From Crambe crambe (lineage: Eukaryota > Porifera > Demospongiae > Poecilosclerida > Crambeidae): DNA of 64,000 nt. The position numbers and the translations under genes were made by a program. Shown in pieces: positions 1 to 11,816 of this stretch. Position 1 is the stretch's first letter. Each line of letters starts with the position of its first letter. The DNA lies in the NCBI GenBank assembly GCA_963924555.1, contig OZ004593.1, positions 5,018,480 to 5,082,479 on the forward strand. Direction: 5' to 3'. The notes beneath the pieces are model-generated. The model had not been told where the DNA came from. It saw only the letters and a program-made list of their open reading frames with translations, and did no database searches.

Positions 1-1543
1 GGCCAATGTGACTAAATACCTTGTTTCCTGGCCTTCACTTGCTCAAATTGGATGAGGAAGGGAGGCTATTATTATTATACTATGGCGATGTGAAGCAAGT
101 GAGACCAGCCCTTCCTCTCTCCTCGCAAATAGAAACATGGTAGTACTCAGGTTAGTGGCTTAAAACAAGTAGTTAAGTGATCACTCATAGATCCTTTAAG
201 ATGAACATCATACTGGCTGGGCACCAAAAAGGGAGTTATCATAGTTATTATTTCTATATTATAAACTCCGATAAAAAAAAATTACTAACTAAACCATTAA
301 GAATCTCCTACATGTGTTTGTAGCTAGATTATCATATTTCTAAAATAAGTCCATTCCTTTTAGCTGCATGCTTCTCAATGAAATTTCAACACACTCAAGT
401 GGTCATTGTTATCACAAGTAATTCAATTTCAGAGTCAGGTGAGCATATTTCATTCTGCTTAATCTTTCCATGACATTTGTGAGAATCAATCTTCTGCAAC
501 TTGAATAATTCCATTATGTGGATGACAATTAAGTACAGCCTAGAGCTTATGTAGTTAGCTAAGTCATGCACAGTTGAGCTTGACAGCATGCATGGTCCAC
601 AGTAGATCACCTACCTTTCGTAGTAGCTACCAGCCAATCAACCAGAGTCCTTATTATTGCAGTTCAGTTCCCCTGTGCACACATGGGTAAAGTGATTGGG
701 CTTCGTGTCCAGGTATTAGCTATTATGTGTATACAATATACAAAAGAAAAAAATGCACCTTAGCAGTAGACTCATGTTGTGAAATGCTGGAAGATGCTTC
801 TGCATTCACTTTATACTCTTTTAGGGTCCAGTGGCAATTTCTGCACTCGACAATTCTGCAGTTTCTTTTAAAGACTTATGCACTGCATGCAAGGCCACAC
901 CCATTGTAATTTAATTCGCTCCATACCTACTGGAATTGCGTGGGGTCTCCCATTGGTATTTTTTTGTTGGTTTTTTTTTTTTTTTTTTTGTAGAAGTTCA
1001 CAATAATGTGTAGCTATAGTGAGTTATGTAGCCAAGTGAATATCAATTTTGTTGCTTGGAAAATTTGATGCATAGGACCAAGAATTACACAAGTTATCAT
1101 ATTTAGACTCCCAGACACTTATGCCCTACAATTTCCAAACTGAAGCTAAGCAGTTAAATCCCTCAACCAGGTCTGACTCATTGAAATATGAGGAGAACAG
1201 TCCCAGCGTGATGATGATGATTGACTCTTACTAGATGTGTATTGCCATGTAGTTCATAATACATGTTCATTTTAATAGGGGGAACATCAACTCTATTACG
1301 TGCTCTTCTTCCTATTTTGTGTCTCTAAGATTTATGCTCAACTCTGCAATGACATGGGTGAGTGATTTGATCATTTTAACATTTCAAATTAATTTTCATT
1401 ACACCACCACATGGTCATGTGAGCATGTGTGGCCAGTTCCCAGCATCACTGGGAGGGGGTTTCTTTGTGTTTGGGCTAGCCCTTCCTGGTGAATAAATGC
1501 TGGCTCAGTGCTAGCCATCACATGATGTCATCAATATATGATA

Positions 1544-1826
1544 CAAGTAAAGGGAAAAAATATTTATTCTAAATAAAAAAGGAGAAGTAGGAATGGCTGT
1601 GTGAACGTGAGTGAACTTCAGTCAAGCAACCCCTTACCCATCACCAACTACGAGCCAACTATTTACTTCACTCCCGAGTGAAGTAGGAATAGTTACTTCG
1701 TAGTTGGTGATGGGTAAGGGGTTGCTTGACTGAAGTTCATTCTCTTGTTGCTGAACTTTTTTGAACCGCACACAGCCATTCCTACTTCTCTTTTTTATTT
1801 TGAATAAATATATTTTCCTTTACTTG
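1544..1826. mobile_element. Palindromic MITE-like element
   Basis: Nearly the whole segment is one inverted repeat. It starts CAAGTAAAGG and ends CCTTTACTTG. The arms continue through an A/T-rich part, an AGAAGTAGGAATGGCTGTG block, and a block around 1616-1655 that recurs inverted at 1706-1745. The right arm carries about 25 extra bases. There is no coding capacity, and the element is absent from the paralogous copy B, so I read it as a foldback MITE. No target duplication is certain. Confidence 0.7.
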
Positions 1827-2057
1827 TTCAAATCTTTTTTTTTTGATGTAATGCTCTTATAGGCAACTGGATGCTGTGATGCTATCAAAAGTTAAAGTTC
1901 ACGTATTGTAGCTATGTAGTTTATTTGAGATTTCATCATAATATTGAAGATTTATACAGTTTATAATAAGATTGCCATTGACCTAATTTAATTTTTAAGG
2001 CCTTTACTGATATGTACCTGATATACTGTTGCATCAAAAACCGCTGTTTTCATCTGG

Positions 2058-2088
<31 letters not shown>

Positions 2089-2540
2089 AATAACTTATTT
2101 CAGAATGGTTTATTCTGCTATAATTCTTATACCAATCTACTCAGAAATGACTGCGCTATAATCCTTTACCTTTAAATTGACATGTTCAAAAATAGCACGT
2201 CACTTTCCAACTTGTTAGCTTTCAACCTACAATGAGGCAGACATTTTTATGCCCCGCCCTGTACACATGATTCTTAGACCTTGACCTCGCAACTGACTAG
2301 TCATTAGCTTTCTCGGTCTCTCGATGCTCAGAGCATAAACCCTAGGCACTAGTCTGGTTATGAATCAACCCTTGAGGTCGCTGTAAAATGATACTGCTTT
2401 GTTCTCTGCTCTTCATATTTGAGTCCTAGCACATTGAAGGTGTTCTGTCTTCAAGTTAGGAGTTGCTGACTGCAGGTGGTAAATATTCTGGAGTTAGCTA
2501 TGAAAGAAAATATTAAGTACTACTCCAATGGAGCATCCGT

Positions 2541-2580
2541 GCCATCCCTACTTAGAGAGTACTATTGTACTCTCTGATAA
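2541..2580. repeat. Dispersed repeat terminus with a hairpin
   Basis: The sequence TGCCATCCCTACTTAG is followed by a hairpin, AGAGAGT paired with ACTCTCT (2554-2575). The same arrangement with a different loop occurs inverted at about 53881-53920. This suggests the conserved end of a dispersed element whose other end I could not define. The hairpin recalls Helitron 3-prime ends, but no CTRR terminus is present. Confidence 0.4.
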
Positions 2581-3176
2581 ATGGATCGAGGTATGCAGAA
2601 TGGGGTTGGTGGTGGGAGTCAGACTGAGAGGACTTGGTTTATGGGCTTGTTCTGGCCTGACTGATGCTGATCTGCGTGCACATCCTGCTTACCATGTGGC
2701 ATTCCTTGCACGCATGCATGTTTCTAGAGACTCAGAAGCACATGCTATAGCTTTCTGCAGTGCTGGAAAGGTGTGGTCTTCTGGAGCTTAAGTGCAGCAC
2801 ATGGCATGTGCACATTAAGGAATGATGTGAGACCCTCCAATGATCATGAGTGAACAAAAAATTGTCAAACGTATGAGGTTGCCATGAATGTACGTATTAA
2901 GGGGCCATGTTTCATAAGTGTATGGTGCATGGCCTACCACAGTAGCTACACACTAAAAGAATAGATATGAACTGTCAGATGATCAACAGATAGATAAATT
3001 TTACTATTCTGATGAGAGGAACAATAATTATAGCCATAGTGATCCTTCCTATATTAATGGAGCTATAATTATGTTTCTTGAACATAAAAGAAAATAGCGT
3101 CCTCCATTGTCATGTCAGTATTGAAAGCTTACCTGTGTTTCATGGCTGATAAAGTGGTTTAATTTTCTGCTCTAGT

Positions 3177-4283
3177 ATGACAATAGTAATTATAAGTGTG
3201 AGGTAGCTAAATTAGGATTTGTGTATCTATTACTACAGCATTTGTGAATGCTTATCGATTGATCCCTGAATCTTTTCAAGGAACTCCATCTATTGAGCCA
3301 AATTCTCCTAGGTGCAATTCAGATGGTGTTCGAACTGTTTGTGATGGAGGAACTCTGTTAAATGATGACATGTTAGGACCTGAGGAGCCTGATATTAATA
3401 ACAGCACTTGTAGAAGGCAGTTTGTAGCATTGAGATCTGGTACCACAAATCCATATTTGGCTTTCGAACTTTTGAGTACTGAAAATATATTATTATCTGC
3501 TATTGATCTTTACATACTGAACTACCCAGGACAGAATATTGGCCTGCCAAAATTGAGCTTGTATCATACTTCTATGTCATCAACAGTAAATCCCACAGAT
3601 ATGGGGGTTGTGGAAATTCCTTTTCACATACTAGGCAATGACCAATTGTCTCAAAATGATTCTACTCGCAGGAAACTTACTTTACGTCCTCAGACACCAT
3701 TCTCAGTTACACCAAGAATAGAAGGAATTCTTCTCAGATGGGATTTCACAGGAGTAAGCAATGTAGACTGGTTCCTTCTGAGTGAAGTCAAATTTTGTAC
3801 AGACTCACAACCAAACTTTGAACCAGGTGTGGTGATGTTTCAAACCCCTGCAGTGGATACTCAGATAGTGCAACCAAGTGCTGAAGTCTTTGCTAGTCAG
3901 ACACTGACATTAACATGCACAGTGTTACTCCAAGGATCATATGAGTGGCGGTGGAAACAAGGCAGTGTTATACTCAATGGTACAAGTACTCAACATGAAA
4001 TCCTCAGTGCAGATGGAACTAGGACGAGCAAGCTAGTTTTAAAAAAATTAAACTTCTTGGATGCTGATATATACACATGTGAAGCTACTTATTCCTTTCC
4101 CGTCTCCTTCAGGTCAAGAATATTTGACTTACAATTTCCAGGTAAGTGTAGCACTGAATATTGATTGCTTTGTTTTATTATGGATAATCCTATAGCACTG
4201 ATTAATGGGGTTCCCAGCACTATCGGTTACTTGGGAGGAGGCTCAGTGGAACTCAGATGTGAGGTCCTTGGCTATGCCATGAC
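3177..4283 (+). pseudogene. Broken copy of the Ig-domain receptor (copy A paralogue of 12688-14686)
   Basis: Exon 2 (3239-4141, acceptor TACTACAG, donor GTAAGTG) is open. It encodes the unassigned N-terminal domain of about 195 residues followed by an Ig domain (LTCTV near the first Cys, WRW as the core Trp, DADIYTC at the second Cys), and it closely matches the intact receptor downstream. Two lesions make it a pseudogene. The signal exon at 3177 has lost bases before its donor, so its phase no longer fits exon 2. The second Ig exon (from about 4196) is cut after the residues GYAMT at 4281, where it joins unrelated sequence. No transmembrane exon follows. Exon 2 could still be expressed, but not as a membrane receptor. 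Confidence 0.75.
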
Positions 4284-4367
4284 AGTTTCTCTGTGAGAAT
4301 AGATTGTTCATACTTTGCTGCGTATATCACCTGATCAACTCTCCAACATTCTATGATGGAGCACAGA

Positions 4368-4507
4368 ACTGCTTGCGTGAAATGCTCAAACTCTGGCTAA
4401 AACAAGTCACAATCCGTCCTACTTGGCAGTCACTGGCAGATGCTGTGTCAGTGATTGACCCAAAAATTGCCTTAAAAAATTCAGAGACATACAAACCAAA
4501 TTTTTGA
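4368..4507 (+). pseudogene. Death-domain C-terminal fragment
   Basis: After an AG acceptor at 4366-4367 the frame reads NCLREMLKLWLKQ, then TWQSLADAV, and stops at 4505-4507. This resembles the last helices of a death domain (a REMLKxWL helix followed by a PTWxxLADAL helix). It directly follows the point where the copy A receptor is cut off. It is therefore probably a relic of another gene placed here by the duplication breakpoint, not a functional receptor-death-domain fusion. The family assignment rests on about 35 residues. Confidence 0.5.
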
Positions 4508-4841
4508 TTGAATATAGTTATTTTTTTATCGTGCACTTTAGTAGATTCTCTGTTTGGCAATATCTAATCTAGGTAATAATTAACTGATTAGCAAGTTTTT
4601 TCGATTAGGCAGAGGTCAGTTAGTGTATGGCAGTAGCTTAGTCTCGCACGCGCCCGCCCTTCCAAAATAAAATTTTGATCTAGCTATAATGGTATAGCTA
4701 TTCTTATCTGGGTTTCAGTATTTCTTATTTCCAAAATCCTCCTGCATGTGTGTAGATGGGGCGAAAGTATAGCTAGCTAGCTATAATTTTAATTAGCTAT
4801 GCATTATGCTAAGTAGCGGTGCGAGATCTGAGATCTGTGAC

Positions 4842-5662
4842 GGGTGTCTGAATTCACTGGACTGGACTACTGGACTGGATTACTGGAATGGACTACTGGA
4901 CTGACCTTTCACCTTAAACTTGATACTCAAATTACTGGGCAGTAATTATTGCTGGTAGCTACACTAGTATACTTGTTTAACATGCACTAGAAGTCAGGCC
5001 CAGTCAGACAACCAGATCAGGGGTAGATTTAGCATATTCGCCATGGATGAAGGGAGTTATGCCCCTAGGGAGTCCCAACTAGCAAATTTGGCTAGCTCTT
5101 ACAAGCAGCAAACATATCTTCATCTAGTAGACTCTATGGACCTATGCATGTTGTCTGAATATTGACTTTGAGCATGCACAACTTAGTAAGATCATTCATT
5201 TGAAGTTGTGCAGTTCCCCTATACATCAGCCACTGGTGACTGGACTACTGGGGCCAGGGAGGGAGGGAAGTGGAATGGAGGGGAGTGACTAAAACTTTCC
5301 AATTTATCTATTAATGCTAAACCTTCATCTAGCTATGGCTTTACCATTTTTTTTGTGCAAGAAACAAGTGTCATCCAGAGGTATGCACACTTCTAGTGGT
5401 AGACAAATTACGTAGACAAATTACCTGTGTAGCTGAAGTAATTACTAGTTAGTAACCCCTTAGTGTAGACGCTTATCTTTGATATGCACTTCTATAATCT
5501 CGTATGTACCAGGGTCTGTGGACTACCACTTCTAGTGTTACACAAAATTACTAGTTAACTTCCAGTATTTTAAGTGGCTATGATGTCACAAAGAATAATT
5601 TAAGGTGAAAGGTCAGTCCAGTAGTCCAATCCAGTAGTCCAGTCCAGTGAATTCAGACACCC
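4842..5662. mobile_element. Non-autonomous TIR transposon with a 9-bp target duplication
   Basis: The termini are inverted repeats of about 75 bp that begin GGGTGTCTGAATTCACTGG. They continue as an internal array of ACTGGACTACTGGA-type units and end with GACCTTTCACCTTAAA. The element is flanked by exact 9-bp direct repeats ATCTGTGAC (4833-4841 and 5663-5671). No transposase is encoded in the 821 bp. A 9-bp duplication with long, internally repetitive TIRs is typical of Mutator-like elements (inference). Confidence 0.85.
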
Positions 5663-5671
5663 ATCTGTGAC

Positions 5672-6111
5672 CGGTGGTAAAGAATGGTAAGTTACTAGCA
5701 AGAAAGTGTAGCAGCTAACTGTCCTATATAAATGTGGTAAAGACAAAAAAAGCTATAATAGCTAGCTATTATGCTGCATGAAAAGAGAGGGTATGTGCAA
5801 TTGTAGCTATAGTATAGAGCATACAAATGCCTAGCTATATGAGTTAGCTATAGCTACAAGTTCCTTGGAATAATTGAGGAAGGTCATTGTAGATGGTTGT
5901 GGTTATGTATTATAAATTTTAATAGCTCATAGACATAGGGAGAGTTTACCTTGCATGACAAAACTGGTAGCAAATATTATTGTAAAGCTTCAGTGGTCTG
6001 TAGGATTGCATTTCAGGCCTGAATCTTGCTTCCAACACCTCTGAACACACATTTCATTTTGCGAGGAGAGAGGAATGAGGCTAGCATAGGTAGATTTGAG
6101 GTACTCAAGAT
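5672..6111. other. Intergenic sequence, no gene seen
   Basis: AT-rich sequence with TAGC-type micro-repeats. The part just after the transposon (about 5672-5750) resembles 33830-33920 downstream of the I' receptor, so it is probably old receptor-gene 3-prime flank. Confidence 0.5.
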
Positions 6112-6181
6112 GGGTCAGTGGCTTAAATAAATACATGTGGGTAAGTGGGTCAGTGGCTTAAATAAATACATGTGGGTAAGT
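6112..6181. repeat. Two tandem copies of a 35-bp unit
   Basis: The unit GGGTCAGTGGCTTAAATAAA... is repeated perfectly at 6112-6146 and 6147-6181. It lies at the start of copy B of the duplication. The related sequence in copy A (about 150-185) has a single diverged unit. Confidence 0.9.
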
Positions 6182-7001
6182 GATCACTCATTATAGATTA
6201 TGTTCGTATAAACAATTCTGGCTAGGCTAATAGCACTCACTCATGCCCTTATGTACTGTAGCTACAGCTATAACAATTATGCACCAACAAGGGAGTTGTC
6301 ATAGTTAGTTATTATTTCTCAGAGTCAGATGAGCATATATCATCTTTCCACATTTGTGAGAATTAATCTTCTGCAACTTGGGTGTGTCGTCTTAATTCCA
6401 TTATGTGGATGACAAGTATTTGGGCACAGACTAGAGCTTATGTAGCTCAGTTAAGCTTGACAGCATGGTCCACAGTAGATCACCTACCTTTTGTAGTACG
6501 AGCCAATTAAATGGATACAACCACAGAGTCCTTATTAGCTGGGGGGGGGGGGGGGTCCTTTCTATTACAGTATTGCAGTTCAGCTCTCCCGTGCACACAG
6601 TCATGAGTAAAGTGATTGGGCTTGGTGTCCAGGTATATATTATGTGTATATAGCGTAAGTCATCAATATTCGACCATCTAACTTTACTACGTTATAACTT
6701 CCTTACCGTTGGTGCCAGACTGTTGGGACAAAGTTCATTGTGCTGAACGAAGACTAACAAGTGCAATCAATCAAAAATTAATACCATTACCAGCCACGTA
6801 GCTATTATAAAGGTACAAGGTACTAAAAACAATTATCGGCCGCAGATACCTCATTTCGGCCACTCATTGAATTTGTATTAACTCAATGTCGTCCAACTTA
6901 TCAATGACATTATTCGTTTTAATAATTAAATCATAGTAGTCCAAATAGTAGTCCAAATATTTTTGTTTTGATTGTTCTGAAGTGTATCAGAGAGATAAAC
7001 T

Positions 7002-10000
7002 TCACTTGAAAGTAAGATTGCATATATAACAAACATAACTATTCCCATCTGTGCTGAGGCAATCACAGTGCATCCACAGGCCACAGGTTTCATTAGTACA
7101 ATGGATCCATTCTTTTTGCAAAACTCCATCAATAAAATCATCCTCGTATGATCCCAAACATACAGAACATTCATTTTGCTCAGTTGAATTGCTTGTCCCA
7201 TGCCCAGCACAGCCTGTCCCAGCATGGCTTGTCCCAGAACCATCACCATCATTTTCCTTATTGGACTTCTTTTTCTTGTTACGAAGACGCAACTCTGCCT
7301 TCTTTTTCTTCAATGCTTCCTTTTCCATCACCACCTTTTTCTTAGCAGCTGCTTTTTTCTCCTTCTCTTCAGCTTTCCTCTTTGCTTCAATCTCTCTCAG
7401 GCGTTTCTTCTCTTCTCTCTCTTTCTTTCGCATTTCTTTAGCTAGTAATTCATCTTCCTTTTTCTTTGCTTTCATTTCCATAAGTGCTATAGCATCCGAG
7501 CTAGTCAGTACACGAGCACTTGCATTCACAGCTGAGGAATTCGACTTGGCTTTATTTGAAGTTACATTGGGGTAAGATAAAAATTGAGTTATCGGGGATA
7601 AAACCTTCCTTTTACCTGAGGGGGTTGATATTGTACGGTGAGGAGTATCAATGATACTGAGAGTGGGAGGTGAGATTGCTGAACTGACGGCAGAGTCTGT
7701 ACGTTGAGGAGTATCGATGATACTGGGAGTGGGAGGTGAGATTGCTGAACTGACGGCAGAGTCTGTACGTTGAGGAGTATCGATGATACTGGGAGTGGGA
7801 GGTGAGATTGCTGAACTGACGGCAGAGTCTGTACGTTGAGGAGTATCAATGATACTGGGAGTGGGAGGTGAGATTGCTGAACTGACGGCAGAGTCTGTAC
7901 GTTGAGGAGTATCGATGATACTGGGAGTGGGAGGTGAGAGTGCAGCAGAGCCTATGTGGTGAGGAGTATCGATAATACTGGGAGTGGGAGGTGAGAGTGC
8001 AGCAGAGCCTATGTGGTGAGGAGTATCGATAATACTGGGAGTGGGAGGTGAGAGTGCAGCAGAGCCTATGCGGTGAGGAGTATCGATGATGGGAGTGGGA
8101 GGTGAGATTGCTGGGCCTGTTCGGTGAGGAGTATCGATAATACTGGGAGTGGGAGGTGAGAGTACGGCAGAGCCTATGCGGTGAGGAGTATTGATGATGG
8201 GAGTGGGAGGCGATAGAGGGCAGAGCCTGGAGTATTGACAATACTAGAGATTGCTGGACTGATCGCAGAATCTGTGCAGTGAGGAGTATTGGTGATATTG
8301 GGAGTGGGAGGATAGACCTGTACGGTGAGGATAGGAGTGGGCATTGAAACTGTCAGAGGAAAGGGCAGAGGCTGTATGACTAGGAGGAGTACTGAACCCA
8401 CAAGAAGTGGAAAGCTCAAAGGGACCATATGGATCAGATCTATCAAAAAGAAAATCATCGTCATATAAGTAACATTCTGCATTGGGGTCTGAGTCATCCT
8501 CCGAATCTACATCAGGATTATTCTGCCGTCCATCTTGATTCACATGGGGTAGACTTTCAGGATAGTTCTTCTGTAGCCATGCAACATATTTTGCGTCATC
8601 ATACAGGTCATACCTAATAAAGAGTACAGTATTCTGTAACAGTATAACAAAGCTGTACATAGTGAAGTACATAGTAAAGTACATACAAGTTACTTCTAAT
8701 TACAGCACACCATCATTATAAAAGATAGTACCTACATTCCCATTTTCATAGCGAGTGCTGAATAGTTCCTGTTCTTCTTGACTGAAAATGATGTCAGAAT
8801 TGGGACATGGTAGACTTTCTGGATGGTTCTGTTGTAGCCATGCAACATATTGCACATCATCATACAGGTCGTACCTAATGCACATGTATGCACAAAGAGG
8901 ACAATAGCAATGGTGAAATAAGTACATATGAAACATTTCTAATTATAGCACACCATTATTACTACTAACTTACCCATTTTCATAGCGAGTGCTAAATAGT
9001 TCCTGCTCTTCTCGACTGAAAGTAACATCTTCAGGTTGATTTGATGATCCAGGTGTACTGCTGGTATCAGTATCTGCTGTCGATGAAGATGGCACAACAA
9101 TAGCTTCAGCATTGAAAGGACATATTCCAGCCTTCTGAAATCCCGACAGTATATTCTTTGGTTTTATTGCCTTGTACCAAGCCACTGAAAAGAGCGATGA
9201 AAACTGATATTTAGTGATAACCCGACCTGGATTATCCTGCATATATCCATGACAAGCTTCAGACCAATATACTTTTAAGAGTCGAAAAAAGCTGACATCT
9301 AAAGGTTGAGATACATGAGTGGTGTGTGGTGGAAGGCATAAAATAACAACTCCTTGCTTTGCTGCCAAACTAATAGTACCTGGCTCATAATGAGATGAAT
9401 GACCATCAAGAAGCAATATTATAGGACGGGCTGGAGGAATATGAGCAATAAATAAGTCAGACATCCAGTAACTAAAGAGTTCCATATCTGTCCAACCTTT
9501 ATCAGACATCCCATACAGGGTATCAGGGACTTCTCCCTTTGTCCATTCAGGGTTAAGACGTTTTCCTTCAAAAATCACCATTGGGGGGATCATACAACCG
9601 GCAGCATTACCACAAGCCAAGACTGTAATTTGAGCTTTATTGCCAGATGTCCGACAATGAACTTTTTTTCTTCCTTTTTGAACTATAAATTTTGGGGGCT
9701 TATGGTCGAGGGGCATACCCGTTTCATCCATGTTCCAAATGCGATTTGGAGAATTAAATATGCCATTCTTTTTTAGTGTCTCTTTTAATAGATCATAATA
9801 TTGCTTTATATTTGCAGCATTAACAGCATTTGCACGAGGCTGTGCTAGAGGATCACCTCTTCGAAGGGCTAACTTGGGCCACCGTTGCATGAAACGTAAC
9901 CACCACCCTTTCCCATTAAACGTAACTGGACCACCATTTTTCTCTTCCAGAGTCTTGTATACAATGCTTAACACATCATGCCGCCTTTTAGGATAGCACA

Positions 10001-10279
10001 TGTAATAATATAATTTACAAGCTCTTGTTCTTCACTAGCTGATAAATATGGTACTCTCCCCGGATTGGTTCCATGCTCAACTCTCCCTGATATTCTATCT
10101 TTTAGAGTAGATTTGGGAAGGCCAAATTCAACTGCTCCCCTGTTTATTCCCATACCTTCAGTAACTGCTCTCATTGCCCCAAGCATCGACTCTTTGTTCC
10201 ATTTTCTGTATTTTTTTGGACGATTCGATATTTCTTTTTCAGCCAGAGGTCTCTTTCTCTTTGTTTTACTTTTAGGCAT
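7002..10279 (-). pseudogene. Tigger/pogo transposase with C-terminal PHD finger, frameshifted
   Basis: Minus strand, starting at the ATG at 10279 (MPKSKTKRKRPL). In order it shows a psq/CENP-B-type helix-turn-helix (KSTLKDRISGR), a DDE nuclease core with acidic residues in MDETGM, LLLDGHSSHY and QPLDVSFF, a YDLYDD motif, an acidic Ser/Pro/Thr linker, a Lys/Glu-rich coiled coil (about 7290-7480), and a C4HC3 PHD-like finger (CSVC, CTNETC, MHCDC, CYIC) ending at 7002. Breaks: the frame shifts near 9990-10010 between the HTH half and the DDE half, and at least twice more in the repeat-filled linker (about 8215 and 8340-8380). A 99-bp intron (8875-8973) is absent from the otherwise parallel gene at 15883-18339. 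The block holding QEEQELFSTRYENG and YDLYDD is tandemly duplicated. Confidence 0.8.
7640..8230. repeat. 66-bp and 57-bp minisatellite in the transposase linker
   Basis: About ten units share the core GAGGAGTATCGATGATACTG followed by GGAGTGGGAGGTGAGA. Units of 66 bp (7640-7920) give way to units of 57 bp (7920-8100) and then irregular ones. Both periods are multiples of three, so copy-number change keeps the frame. On the minus strand the coding-compatible frame reads TPSIIDTPxRTDSAVSSAISPP, which suits a flexible Ser/Thr/Pro linker. Confidence 0.9.
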
Positions 10280-10469
10280 ACTAACCCTGCTGACATGTGG
10301 CGGCAAAATGGCGGTTTCCTGTAAATTTACGTATAACAGTGTGTTATGTTGCAATTGTACGTATATCTTTGTGCACCTCCGTATACTAAAGTGGTCGATT
10401 TCAGGTAACTGTGGTCGATTTTCTAGTGGTCGAATAATGGTGGTGGACGATTATTGATGACTTACGCTA

Positions 10470-11816
10470 ATGTACAAAAGAAAAAAACTGAATGGCACCT
10501 TAGCAGTAGACTCACGTTGTGAAATGCTGGAAGAGGCTTCTGCATTCACTTCATAAACTCTTTAGGGTCCAGTGGCAATTTCTGTCTCTCGACAATTCTG
10601 CAGTTTCTTTTAAAGCAACTTATGCACTGCCACACCCATCATAATTCAATTCGCTTGGAATCGCATGGGGTGTGAAATCTCCCATTGGTCTTTTTTGTTT
10701 TGGTTTTTTGTAGAAGTTCACAATAATGTGTAGCTATAGTGAGTTAGCTATGTAGCCAAGTGAATATTAATTTTGTTGCTTGATAAATTTGATGCATACA
10801 AAAAGGACCCAAGTTATCATAGCAAAAATATTTAGACTCCCAGACACTTATGCCCTATGACTTAGATTGCAAATTCCAAAAATGTAGCTAGCTAGCTAGC
10901 AGTTGAACCCTCAACCAGGTCTGACTTGTTGAAATAGTTATGAGGAGAACAATCACAGCGTGATGATGATGATTGACTCTTACTAGATGTGTATTGCCAT
11001 GTAGTTCATAATACATGTTTATTTTAATAGGGGAAACATCAACTGTATTACGTGCTTCTCTTCTTATTTTATGTCTCTAAGATTTCTGCTCAACTCTGCA
11101 ATAACACCAGTGAGTGATTTGATCAATTTTCATTACATCACCACATGGTTGTGTGATCGTGTGTGGCCAGTTCCCAGCATCACCGGGAGGGGGTTTCTTT
11201 TGTGTTTGGGGTAGCCCTTCTTGGTGAATAAATGATGGTGCCTTATGCTGGCTCAGCACTGTATATAGATGGATAGATATTAATGGAGGTAAGCAGAATG
11301 GGGTTGGTGGTGGGAGAGATGCAATTCAGACCGAGAGGACTTGGGACAGATGCTTTACGGGCTTGCTCTCTTGCCTGACTGATGCTGATCTGCGTGCACA
11401 TCCTGCTTGCCATGTGGCATTCCTTGCACGCATGCATGTGTCTACAAGGCTGTAGACAAAAAAGATAATTTGGGGGCTTGGGACAGAGAAAATGTTTACT
11501 AATGACACTACAAGATAGTTATTGGCTTATGAGTAGCTAACTATTTAATCGCTGTGATTTAACAAGAGGCAGCATGATATTATACCAGAAAATTTGGGGG
11601 GGCTGAAGCTCCCCCCCCCCCCCCCCCCTTGTCTAAGGCCTTGATCTTCTGGAGCTTTATAATAGCACTTGGAGCGCAGCACATGGCATGTGCACTATGC
11701 ATTAAGGAATGATGTGAGACTCTTTAATGAAATGAACAAAAAATGGTAGAGGTAGCTAGCTATGAGATTGCCATAAGTGGCCATGTTTCATAAGGTATGG
11801 TGCGTGGCCTACCGTT
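10470..11816. other. Noncoding part of duplication copy B
   Basis: This matches copy A: 10480-10690 with 735-940, 10700-11240 with 990-1510, and 11280-11820 with 2575-2940. It contains a cytosine run at about 11610-11629. I see no gene. Confidence 0.6.

Larger units (their letters stand above)
1..3170. other. Noncoding flank, copy A of a segmental duplication
   Basis: I see no convincing gene here. Much of it has a diverged counterpart further on: 395-610 matches about 6318-6480, 660-940 matches the sequence on both sides of the transposon at 6653-10467, 970-1500 matches 10700-11240, and 2580-2950 matches 11280-11820. About 1 kb (1515-2575) is absent from copy B and contains the palindromic element at 1544-1826. 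Short open frames at 727-909 and 2528-2791 have no splice context, domain or signal peptide and look like chance. Confidence 0.6.
6653..10467 (-). mobile_element. Tigger/pogo-like DNA transposon, decayed (element 1)
   Basis: The terminal inverted repeats begin GCGTAAGTCATCAATA on both ends and match over about 25 bp with two mismatches. They are flanked by a TA target duplication (6651-6652 and 10468-10469), as expected for Tc1/mariner-pogo elements. Subterminal GTGGTCGA motifs recur near the right end (10390-10440). The copy A paralogue at about 724-745 is uninterrupted across the equivalent position, which gives an empty-site control for the exact boundaries. The element carries the broken transposase gene 7002-10279 and is 3815 bp long. 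Confidence 0.93.

Noticed and set aside
2528-2791. 87-codon open frame
   Set aside because: It begins in a dispersed repeat end, and the copy B counterpart is not open in the same way. No domain.
7051-7575. Long plus-strand open frame rich in Ser and Phe
   Set aside because: It is the antisense of the Lys/Glu-rich coiled coil and PHD finger of the transposase and has no domain of its own.
11610-11629. Homopolymer C run (and G run at 6541-6556)
   Set aside because: Simple sequence, liable to length error, with no feature attached.
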